Position numbers and translations under genes: made by a program. Of a DNA stretch of 6,590 nt, positions 1-4,906 are shown piece after piece (position 1 is the first letter of the stretch; each line of letters begins with the position of its first letter). Below the pieces are notes generated by a model. That model was not told the origin of the DNA and made no database searches. It saw only the letters and a list, made by a program, of their open reading frames with translations. The stretch covers positions 1 to 6,590 of the forward strand of contig JAKAGP010000110.1 in assembly GCA_021825785.1 (NCBI GenBank), written 5' to 3'. Origin of the DNA: Nitrospirota bacterium (GTDB taxonomy: Bacteria; Nitrospirota; Thermodesulfovibrionia; Thermodesulfovibrionales; JdFR-88).

Positions 1-1
1 C

Positions 2-682
2 CTGAACCCTTACGTCGGCTGCCATCATGCCTGCAGCTATTGCTACGCGAAGTTCATGAAGCGTTTTACCGGCCACAAGGAGCCATGGGGAAAGTTTGTC
101 GATGTCAAGGTAAATGCTTCGGAGCTTCTGGAAATGGAGGTGAAGAAAAAGAAAGTGGGCAGGGTTTGGATAAGCGGCGTATGCGATGCATATCAGCCCT
201 TAGAAAAGAAGTATTTGATAACGAGGCGATGTCTTGAAATCCTTGTGGATGCCGGCTGGCCGTTTACAATCCAGACCAAATCTCCCCTCGTCTTGAGGGA
301 CCTTGAAATCATAATGAGTGCAAGCGATGCCGAGGTCGGCTTTACCATAACCACTGCGGACGAGAGGATAAGAAAGATTTTTGAGCCTGGCGCGCCGCCG
401 TCGGCCAAAAGGATTGAGGCACTGGGAAAACTCCATTCGGAGGGCATCAGGACCTTAGCAATGATAGCGCCGATACTGCCGGGAGCCGAGGGGCTCATAG
501 GCGGGCTTAAGGGCAAAGTTGACCAGATAATCATTGACCGGCTGAACTACCACTATGCGGACTGGGCGTATAAGAAATATGGGCTGGAATGGGCCATGGA
601 AGACAGCTTCTTCCGCCAAAAGGCAGACGAACTGAAGACGGGATTTGAAAATCAGGGGATTCCCTGCCAGATCGTGTTTTGA
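2..682 (+). CDS. Radical SAM protein, spore photolyase-like (SPL/COG1533) family, 5'-truncated by window edge
   Basis: An open frame enters at base 2 and stops with TGA at 680-682, giving 226 visible residues. The first visible residues read NPYVGCHHACSYCYA. This holds the CxxxCxxC triad (visible residues 7, 11 and 14) that ligates the 4Fe-4S cluster of radical SAM enzymes, which cleave S-adenosylmethionine to form a 5'-deoxyadenosyl radical. Further family signatures follow: GVCDAYQPLE (compare the D-x-YQP-E segment of SPL-like proteins), TIQTKSPLVLRD, and a strand near GIRTLAMIAPILPG. Family members are usually about 260-300 residues, so probably only some 30 N-terminal residues lie outside the window. 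An internal ATG at base 56 is not the start, because it would remove the cysteine triad. The family includes spore photoproduct lyase, but most relatives have no known substrate, so repair of DNA photoproducts is only a possibility here. The cytosolic location is inferred from the lack of membrane segments. Confidence 0.9.
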   Translation: MNPYVGCHHACSYCYAKFMKRFTGHKEPWGKFVDVKVNASELLEMEVKKKKVGRVWISGVCDAYQPLEKKYLITRRCLEILVDAGWPFTIQTKSPLVLRDLEIIMSASDAEVGFTITTADERIRKIFEPGAPPSAKRIEALGKLHSEGIRTLAMIAPILPGAEGLIGGLKGKVDQIIIDRLNYHYADWAYKKYGLEWAMEDSFFRQKADELKTGFENQGIPCQIVF

Positions 683-707
683 TAATCGTCTTCCCGGAGG
701 GCTTGGA

Positions 708-782
708 ATGAGGGCAGCCCTGTTTATCCCTTTATCCGCTTCGGCCGAGCGGTCATCTTTGCGCTTGGCCATTTTACTATAG
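708..782 (+). CDS. Possible 24-residue small protein with strong Shine-Dalgarno
   Basis: An ATG at 708 opens a 24-codon frame ending in TAG at 780-782. GGAGG at 696-700 precedes it with a 7-base spacer, which is an ideal ribosome binding site geometry. The frame starts 25 bases after the radical SAM stop, so it could be translated from the same message. It ends 3 bases before the end of the convergent XRE gene. The peptide begins MRAALFIPL and ends LRLAILL, with a polar SASAERSS stretch in the middle. It is too short to identify, and a chance ORF remains quite possible. Confidence 0.25.
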   Translation: MRAALFIPLSASAERSSLRLAILL

Positions 783-785
783 TTG

Positions 786-1220
786 TCAACTTCGGCCACC
801 GGATATTTTTCTATACATATGCATAATGAGATCGGTCTTCTCTTTGGGAGGCATTGGAGGCAGGCGTAGCCGTTTTTTTTGAAAAATCTCCTCTACTGCT
901 TCTATTACAGCTTTCATCAGATCGAGTTCAGGGATCCCTTTTTCAGGTTCCGATTTGCCTTTATCGGCGCCGTCTTCCTTCCCTTCGCCAGAGATGGATT
1001 TGAAGAACTCGCTGATGTCCACGCCGAAGATTCCAGCCCATTTCTTCAGCCTGCTTGATCCAAGTCCCACATCCGCTATCTCTATGCGCGTGATATAAGT
1101 ACGGCTGACGTCGCCTTTTTCGGCGGTCTCCTTCTGGGTCCAATTTTTTTGCTTGCGTAACCGCCTGAAATTATAGGCTACGCGTTTTTCCTCGGATATG
1201 GAATTCCCCGTTACTTTCAA
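786..1220 (-). CDS. XRE-family helix-turn-helix transcriptional regulator
   Basis: The gene encodes 144 residues. Residues about 14-73 form a Cro/CI-type HTH domain. RLRKQKNWTQKETAE is the first helix pair, VSRTYITRIE is the recognition helix, and LKKWAGIFGVDISEFFK is the closing helices usual in this fold. A charged linker (GKEDGADKGKSEPEKG, about 79-95) leads to a C-terminal helical tail with a proline-rich LRLPPMPPKEKTDLI stretch, perhaps for oligomerisation. There is no metal-binding or sensor domain, so the ligand is unknown. The start is TTG at 1220-1218. No ATG lies in frame, and AAAAAGG on the minus strand (1236-1230) sits 9 bases upstream, which supports TTG. It follows the membrane-protein gene by 45 bases on the same strand, so it may be the third gene of that operon or have its own promoter. 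It is a cytoplasmic DNA-binding protein whose targets are not evident. Confidence 0.85.
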   Translation of the reverse strand: MKVTGNSISEEKRVAYNFRRLRKQKNWTQKETAEKGDVSRTYITRIEIADVGLGSSRLKKWAGIFGVDISEFFKSISGEGKEDGADKGKSEPEKGIPELDLMKAVIEAVEEIFQKKRLRLPPMPPKEKTDLIMHMYRKISGGRS

Positions 1221-1229
1221 TGGATTTAA

Positions 1230-1236
1230 CCTTTTT
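1230..1236 (-). promoter_or_regulatory. Ribosome binding site for the TTG-started XRE gene
   Basis: On the minus strand the bases read AAAAAGG, 9 bases before the TTG codon. No ATG or GTG in the right frame is near, so this site decides the start. Two GTTAAA hexamers lie around it, as described in the findings. Confidence 0.5.
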
Positions 1237-1265
1237 AACTTTGTTTAAAACCGCATCAGCCTCTC

Positions 1266-1751
1266 TCAGGACCCGGCCCGCATCAGTAGAGTGAAGATGA
1301 AAGCATGAGAAACAAGCAGGGGCGGCACAATCGCCGTTACGATGTAGAACCCTGCGCCTAGAGATCCCGGCTCCAGGCGGACACGTGCCCCTTTGTAGAA
1401 CGCAAACAGCAGGTCTGCCGCTCCCCAAATATTGAAAATCCATACTGCGGCAATGGCCCAGGTGGCTGCATGCGCAAGCGCAGTTGTGACAATAATGGCA
1501 AGAATCCCCGCGACGAGATCACCGTACCCGGCGGGCACCGCCCATGCCTTCGGCAGCGACGCAGACACAACTCCAGGCACAAGAAAGCTGAGGCCGATAA
1601 AACGGAGAAACATGTGCGGCGCCACCAGCCAGATCAGCGCCTGTCTGACATCAATGATTCGAAGTTGGGGCCAAACAAAGAGCACGGCAACCACGATGGA
1701 GCTAAGCAGGCTCATCAGGATGCTCAGTCCGAAGGCGGCCCGCGGGTTCAT
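1266..1751 (-). CDS. Small integral membrane protein of unknown function
   Basis: The gene encodes 161 residues, mostly hydrophobic. Candidate membrane segments lie at about residues 9-29, 41-62, 74-93, 96-118 and 133-157, so four or five helices. A charged loop (YKGARVRLEPGS) precedes the last one. I do not recognise a named family; the size and layout recall small multi-pass proteins of the DoxX-like kind, but no diagnostic motif is visible. The ATG (1751-1749) overlaps the TGA of the upstream isomerase-fold gene in an ATGA junction, which points to translational coupling. There is no good Shine-Dalgarno of its own, consistent with coupling. The open frame continues upstream to 2147, but that part is a shadow of the isomerase gene: it is arginine- and glycine-rich and unlike protein. 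The product probably sits in the inner membrane and may act with the upstream protein. Confidence 0.75.
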   Translation of the reverse strand: MNPRAAFGLSILMSLLSSIVVAVLFVWPQLRIIDVRQALIWLVAPHMFLRFIGLSFLVPGVVSASLPKAWAVPAGYGDLVAGILAIIVTTALAHAATWAIAAVWIFNIWGAADLLFAFYKGARVRLEPGSLGAGFYIVTAIVPPLLVSHAFIFTLLMRAGS

Positions 1752-2110
1752 CGGCCTGCGCCCGCCGATGACATCTCGCGCGTATGCGCCTTGAGCGCCT
1801 CTAGCCGATGGGCAAGCGACTGTCTGCGGGCATCGAAGGTGGTAAGCGGAGTCACCTCGGTTTCCATTCGCGGCCATACGGGCAGGCTTGTAATCAGGTC
1901 GTCCAGTTCCTTCGCCGATTCGGCATTCACGATGAGCGCAAGGGCAACTGCCCCACTTACGGGGCCGCCGGCTGCGATCTTTTTCTCCTGCTGCAGTTTC
2001 TTGCATAGCTCCAGCGTGGGGAAAATAAACTGCTCGACAAAGGCGACCCCTTCTTCCGAAGTCATCGGACGGGCCGAACTGCTCAGTCTCATTTGAACCA
2101 GATATTGCAT
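1748..2110 (-). CDS. Muconolactone delta-isomerase-fold (MIase-like) protein
   Basis: The gene encodes 120 residues. It starts MQYLVQMRL, a first strand typical of small ferredoxin-like alpha/beta dimers. The C-terminal half, with AKELDDLITSLPVWPRMETEVTPL at about 66-89, matches the muconolactone isomerase family pattern of a helix, then LP-x-(F/W)-P, then a strand ending in VTPL. True CatC enzymes are about 90-97 residues and sit with catechol-degradation genes. None is present here and the protein carries a roughly 30-residue charged tail, so conversion of muconolactone is unlikely, and substrate or ligand is unknown. ATG at 2110-2108 is chosen because AAGGAG lies 6 bases upstream on the minus strand. 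The stop overlaps the start of the membrane-protein gene by 4 bases. Cytosolic; probably oligomeric by family analogy. Confidence 0.75.
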   Translation of the reverse strand: MQYLVQMRLSSSARPMTSEEGVAFVEQFIFPTLELCKKLQQEKKIAAGGPVSGAVALALIVNAESAKELDDLITSLPVWPRMETEVTPLTTFDARRQSLAHRLEALKAHTREMSSAGAGR

Positions 2111-2116
2111 GACGCT

Positions 2117-2122
2117 CTCCTT
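2117..2122 (-). promoter_or_regulatory. Ribosome binding site of the MIase-like gene
   Basis: AAGGAG on the minus strand is followed by 6 bases and then ATG. It fixes the start of the isomerase-fold gene and argues against the overlapping frame that starts at 2147. Confidence 0.65.
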
Positions 2123-2262
2123 TCCTTAATCCCTCAGGGAATGTCACGATTGACCTGCTCTCAGGGGGCGCTTTTCTAAATCATATCACCTGCCCCGGAG
2201 ATTGCCCCCAGTTTTATTCGCTGTTAACCTAATATTAGAATCATTGCCGGACAGCACGTTAT

Positions 2263-2270
2263 AAAGGAGG
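2263..2270 (+). promoter_or_regulatory. Strong ribosome binding site of the ChrB-domain gene
   Basis: AAAGGAGG lies 7 bases before the ATG at 2278. It is near-complementary to the 16S 3' end and decides the start. An out-of-frame ATG at 2273 lies too close (2 bases) to use this site. Confidence 0.75.
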
Positions 2271-2277
2271 AAATGGG

Positions 2278-2739
2278 ATGAAATGGATCACTCGCGAGAG
2301 GGTCAAGGTGGACCGGGTTGCCTGCCCATGGCTGATCAGGAGATTTATTGATCAAGAGGCCGAATTCATCTTCGTCCCCGCTGAAAAGGTTAATGGGGAG
2401 GCGCTTCGGCTGGGCGCAACGCCCTTTGACGTGCCGGGAGCCGAACTGGGGCACCACGGCAAAGAATGTTCTTTTGAGGCCGTTGTCAAAAAATATGGGC
2501 TTACCGGCAACGCGGCCCTTAATCTTCTTGGAAGAATAGTAAACGGGGCCGATACGGACAATACCTTATATAGCCAGCCCGAAGGCCCGGGGCTCAAGGC
2601 CATTGCCGAAGGATTCCGGCATCTTGGCTTGAAGGATGACCATGAAATCAACAGGGCTGAATGGATCGTATATGACGCGCTGTATGCCTATTGCGAGGAA
2701 ATGATAAAACAGGGCAGGACGGAAGGCGCTTTCAGATAA
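2278..2739 (+). CDS. Chromate resistance protein ChrB C-terminal-domain protein
   Basis: The gene encodes 153 residues. The whole length fits the chromate-resistance ChrB domain: W-x-TRER-x-KVDRVACPWLIRRFID at 3-25, GATPFDVPGAELGHHG at 46-61, CSFEAVVKKYGL at 64-75, and IVNGADTD at 87-94. The cysteines (16, 64) and histidines (59, 60) in the conserved blocks are candidate metal ligands, though that is inference. Full ChrB proteins are about 310-320 residues with an extra N-terminal region. This one is the C-terminal domain alone, so it need not act as the chromate-responsive regulator. It is followed 5 bases later by an MFS transporter, forming a two-gene operon with no CHR-family ChrA in view. 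The start is fixed by AAAGGAGG 7 bases upstream. Its role in chromate or another oxyanion response is likely from family but not shown by the sequence. Confidence 0.85.
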   Translation: MKWITRERVKVDRVACPWLIRRFIDQEAEFIFVPAEKVNGEALRLGATPFDVPGAELGHHGKECSFEAVVKKYGLTGNAALNLLGRIVNGADTDNTLYSQPEGPGLKAIAEGFRHLGLKDDHEINRAEWIVYDALYAYCEEMIKQGRTEGAFR

Positions 2740-2744
2740 AAATC

Positions 2745-4019
2745 ATGTCTCCGCGTTTGGACATTGCCTACGGAAAACTTGCCCTGGATCATGACGGCCG
2801 CCTCCTCTTTGCAACGCGGAGCATCCGTCTGTTCGCTTACGGCTTTCTGTCCGTAATACTGATGATCTTCCTGGCCGGAGCCGGCCTGAGCAAGCCACGG
2901 ATCGGGCTTCTGTTTACCCTCACCTTGCTGGGAGATACGATAATCTCCCTTTGGATAACCACCTCGGCCGACCGCGTGGGCCGAAGGCGCATGCTTGTAA
3001 CCGGGGCATTTCTGATGGTCTTTGCAGGCGGTCTCTTTGCTGCAACCAGCAACTTCGCGCTTTTGCTCATTGCCGCCACGATAGGTGTTATCAGCCCGAG
3101 CGGTTATGAGGTTGGCCCCTTCCTGCCCATAGAGCTTGCCGCCCTGTCTCACATCATTCCGGGCGAGAACCGGACCCGTGTATTTTCCTGGTACAACCTG
3201 ACCGGCTCTTTCTCTACGGCGCTTGGCGCCCTGTTCGGGGGTGTTACGGCGCAAGCCCTGCAAGGATTGGGAATGGGACCTGTCAGAAGCTATCGCGCTC
3301 TTATTATCCTGTATGCCGCAACGGGGCTTGCGCTCGGTTACCTGTTCACAAGGCTTTCAGACGCCGTAGAGGCAAAACATCCCCCGGGCGGTTCGACATC
3401 CTCGCCAGGACCAGGCCGGTTTTTTGGACTGCACCGCTCAAAGGGGATCGTCCTCAGGTTGTCCGCCCTGTTCTCGCTGGACGCCTTTGCCGGCGGTTTT
3501 GTATTACAGAGCATCATGGCTTACTGGTTTCACGCGCGTTTTAATGTGCGGCCCGCGGCGCTCGGCGCTATTTTTATGGGCGCAAATGTCCTGGCGGGGC
3601 TTTCCGCCCTGTCCGCCTCGTGGATAGCTTCCCGAATAGGCCTGATCAGGACGATGGTCTTCACGCATATACCTTCGAACCTCCTGCTGATACTGGTCCC
3701 CCTTATGCCGAACCTGCCGCTTGCCGTCACCGTGCTCCTTTTGCGCTTCAGTATCTCCCAGATGGATGTGCCTACCCGCCAGTCTTATACGATGGCCGTC
3801 ATCAGCCCGGACGAACGTTCCGCGACCGCGGGCGTAACAGGGATCGCAAGGACAACGGGCGCATCGCTTTCCCCGGCGCTTTCAGCCCCCATGCTTGCAA
3901 CGCCCGCCCTGTTGAATATGCCGTTTTTTATCTCCGGCGGCCTTAAGATAGTCTATGATCTTTTGCTATACAGAAGTTTCCGGCATTTAAAGCCGCCGGA
4001 AGAGCATGGAAGGAATTGA
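2745..4019 (+). CDS. MFS transporter, 12-TM, co-operonic with ChrB-domain protein
   Basis: The gene encodes 424 residues with about twelve hydrophobic segments: roughly 28-46, 54-74, 84-103, 105-125, 147-168 and 183-203, then after a central hydrophilic loop (205-234) 236-262, 270-295, 302-320, 324-341, 356-382 and 386-408. The loop after helix 2 reads ADRVGRRRM (75-83), the MFS motif A (G/A-x-x-D-R-x-G-R-R). SISQMDVPTRQSYTMAV (336-352) in the second half is a conserved stretch I associate with efflux-type carriers of this superfamily. It should work as a proton-coupled exporter in the inner membrane, but substrate is unknown. The ChrB-domain neighbour suggests an oxyanion or metal-linked compound. 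The ATG at 2745 is preferred over an upstream in-frame TTG at 2691 that lies inside the chrB-like gene and adds a charged, non-conserved leader. It lacks a clear Shine-Dalgarno and sits 5 bases after the upstream stop, suggesting translational coupling. Confidence 0.88.
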   Translation: MSPRLDIAYGKLALDHDGRLLFATRSIRLFAYGFLSVILMIFLAGAGLSKPRIGLLFTLTLLGDTIISLWITTSADRVGRRRMLVTGAFLMVFAGGLFAATSNFALLLIAATIGVISPSGYEVGPFLPIELAALSHIIPGENRTRVFSWYNLTGSFSTALGALFGGVTAQALQGLGMGPVRSYRALIILYAATGLALGYLFTRLSDAVEAKHPPGGSTSSPGPGRFFGLHRSKGIVLRLSALFSLDAFAGGFVLQSIMAYWFHARFNVRPAALGAIFMGANVLAGLSALSASWIASRIGLIRTMVFTHIPSNLLLILVPLMPNLPLAVTVLLLRFSISQMDVPTRQSYTMAVISPDERSATAGVTGIARTTGASLSPALSAPMLATPALLNMPFFISGGLKIVYDLLLYRSFRHLKPPEEHGRN

Positions 4020-4032
4020 TTTAACGGAGCAA

Positions 4033-4061
4033 CAAACTACCAAACTGAACAAACTAACAAG
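4033..4061. repeat. Short CAAACT-type tandem repeat in convergent intergenic gap
   Basis: Three units, CAAACTAC, CAAACTGAA and CAAACTAA, are followed by a partial CAAG. Related CAAAC words recur nearby (about 4073-4077 and 4097-4101), and AGTTTG at 4138-4142 is the same word on the other strand. The tract is nearly free of G and is unlike the flanking coding sequence. It lies 14 bases past the MFS stop. Confidence 0.5.
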
Positions 4062-4129
4062 CCCTTCGGCAACAAACGGCATTATCAGAAAACGAACAAA
4101 CGAAAAAAGTTTTTCAATCTGTTCCTGGG

Positions 4130-4147
4130 ACCGTTTAGTTTGACGGT
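4130..4147 (+). terminator. Weak candidate terminator hairpin of the chrB-MFS operon
   Basis: ACCGT (4130-4134) and ACGGT (4143-4147) can pair around an 8-base loop, and TTT follows directly. GU pairs could lengthen the stem. The stem is short, and it overlaps the stop codon of the convergent AlkD gene, so this is only a candidate. No stronger hairpin is seen in 4020-4134. Confidence 0.25.
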
Positions 4148-4866
4148 TTTCCTAACAATATCTTTCTTTTGCTTTCATGCAGCCGCTTTGAGCCTTCCCT
4201 TAGTGTAAGGCCTGATGCCCTGTCTTTAAACTTTACAAGGAAACCAAAGACTGCATCTGGGTCCGCTTTGGACATGTCCCTCAACGCCCAGCCTATGGCC
4301 TTTCTTATGAAGAATTCCTTCTCGTCAATCATTTTTTCCGCGAAGCCGAAGAAGAGTTCCTTGTCGCCCTTGCCCTCCCTGAAAAGAAGAATCTGCGATA
4401 TTAAAGAAGCTCTGCGCATCCAGAAATTTTCAGACTTGCTCCATTTTTTAAGATAGCCGTAAGCCTTCCGGTCTTTTCTTAGGACGGTTTCCACAAGATG
4501 GCTAGCAATCCCGTCCACGTGGTCCCAGCCCGTGGAATCCGACAGCATGCGCTCTAGCATAGGCATGGATTCATAATCGAGATGTTTGTTAAACTGCTGA
4601 AGAAGTTTTATGGCAAGGGTCTTTTCCTGGTGATATTCGGAATTCCAAAGCCTTTCAACAAGCCCGAACAAAGATTTTTTATCTATTCCTTTGTTTTCCC
4701 TCTTAAAATCCCTGGCCATCTTTTCAATGAACGGAACGGGCACGCCAAAGAACTTGTAGGGGCTTTTAAGATAGGACTTTTCTTTTTCGGCTCTTTCAGG
4801 ATTCGATTTCTCCTTTAAAGTTTGTCTAAAGGCGACGAGGCATTTATTCAGATCGAAATTACTCAT
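4135..4866 (-). CDS. AlkD-type DNA alkylation repair glycosylase (HEAT-like repeats)
   Basis: The gene encodes 243 residues, close to the usual AlkD length of about 230-240. The protein is all-helical with HEAT-like repeats. Near the N-terminus, YLKSPYKFFGVPVPFIEKMAR (32-52) matches the family pattern with its G-V/L-P turn. STGWDHVDGIASHLV (111-125) supplies Trp114 and Asp118, which by position match the catalytic-cleft Trp109 and Asp113 of Bacillus cereus AlkD. FFIRKAIGWALRDMSK (185-200) supplies Trp193, matching Trp187. FWMRRASLIS (148-157) is also typical. The enzyme should excise N3- and N7-alkylpurines, working in the cytoplasm on DNA. The ATG at 4866 is chosen because homologous sequence begins soon after it. 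The frame is open up to 4944, but that part overlaps recD2 on the other strand. No Shine-Dalgarno precedes the ATG. It diverges from recD2 across 40 bases. Confidence 0.88.
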   Translation of the reverse strand: MSNFDLNKCLVAFRQTLKEKSNPERAEKEKSYLKSPYKFFGVPVPFIEKMARDFKRENKGIDKKSLFGLVERLWNSEYHQEKTLAIKLLQQFNKHLDYESMPMLERMLSDSTGWDHVDGIASHLVETVLRKDRKAYGYLKKWSKSENFWMRRASLISQILLFREGKGDKELFFGFAEKMIDEKEFFIRKAIGWALRDMSKADPDAVFGFLVKFKDRASGLTLREGSKRLHESKRKILLGKPSN

Positions 4867-4906
4867 GACAGCGGCTAGTATAAAATAAGGGGGCTGGAAA
4901 ATAAAT
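4867..4906. promoter_or_regulatory. 40-base divergent promoter region between alkD-like gene and recD2
   Basis: TATACT on the minus strand (4882-4877) resembles a -10 box for the AlkD gene and would give a leader of only a few bases. The overlapping TATAAAAT on the plus strand (4879-4886) could serve recD2. Neither has a convincing -35 at 17 bases. GGGGG at 4889-4893 and GGA at 4896-4898 are the only Shine-Dalgarno-like words before the recD2 ATG and are badly spaced or weak. No LexA-type palindrome is seen. Confidence 0.35.

Larger units (their letters stand above)
2111..2277. promoter_or_regulatory. Divergent intergenic promoter region (MIase-like operon / chrB-MFS operon)
   Basis: These 167 bases separate two divergent operons and should hold both promoters. 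The clearest element is a perfect 10-base palindrome CTAATATTAG at 2229-2238, about 40 bases before the chrB-like ATG. It contains TAATAT, which could serve as a -10 box for the rightward operon, though I see no good -35 at 16-18 bases. GTTAAC at 2223-2228 is a second, adjacent palindrome. For the leftward operon TATGAT (minus strand, about 2182-2187) is a possible -10, again with a poor -35. A short inverted repeat TCCCT-C-AGGGA at 2130-2140 lies in the presumed leader of the leftward operon. All assignments are by eye. Confidence 0.4.

Noticed and set aside
724..756. Imperfect hairpin CGCTTCGGCCGAGCG as terminator between the radical SAM and XRE genes
   Set aside because: The stem is short and bulged, and no T tract follows on either strand, so it does not meet the usual form of an intrinsic terminator.
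455..772. Minus-strand frame starting at 772 with MAKRKDDRSAEADKG
   Set aside because: The first part looks protein-like, but there is no ribosome site and the rest runs antisense through the well-conserved radical SAM gene. It may at most be a chance ORF.
1251..1286. Direct repeat CCGCATCAG (1251-1259 and 1278-1286)
   Set aside because: It is only 9 bases, one copy lies in the coding end of the membrane gene, and no mobile-element features flank it. Probably chance.
1470..2096. Plus-strand open frame of 208 codons opposite the MIase-like and membrane genes
   Set aside because: The opposite strand carries a recognisable MIase-type sequence with a good ribosome site and clear membrane helices. 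The plus-strand product is charged and low in complexity.
2273..2281. Overlapping minimal ORF ATG-GGA-TGA at the ChrB-domain start
   Set aside because: The ATG is only 2 bases from the ribosome site and would be poorly used. The overlap with the true start is likely fortuitous.
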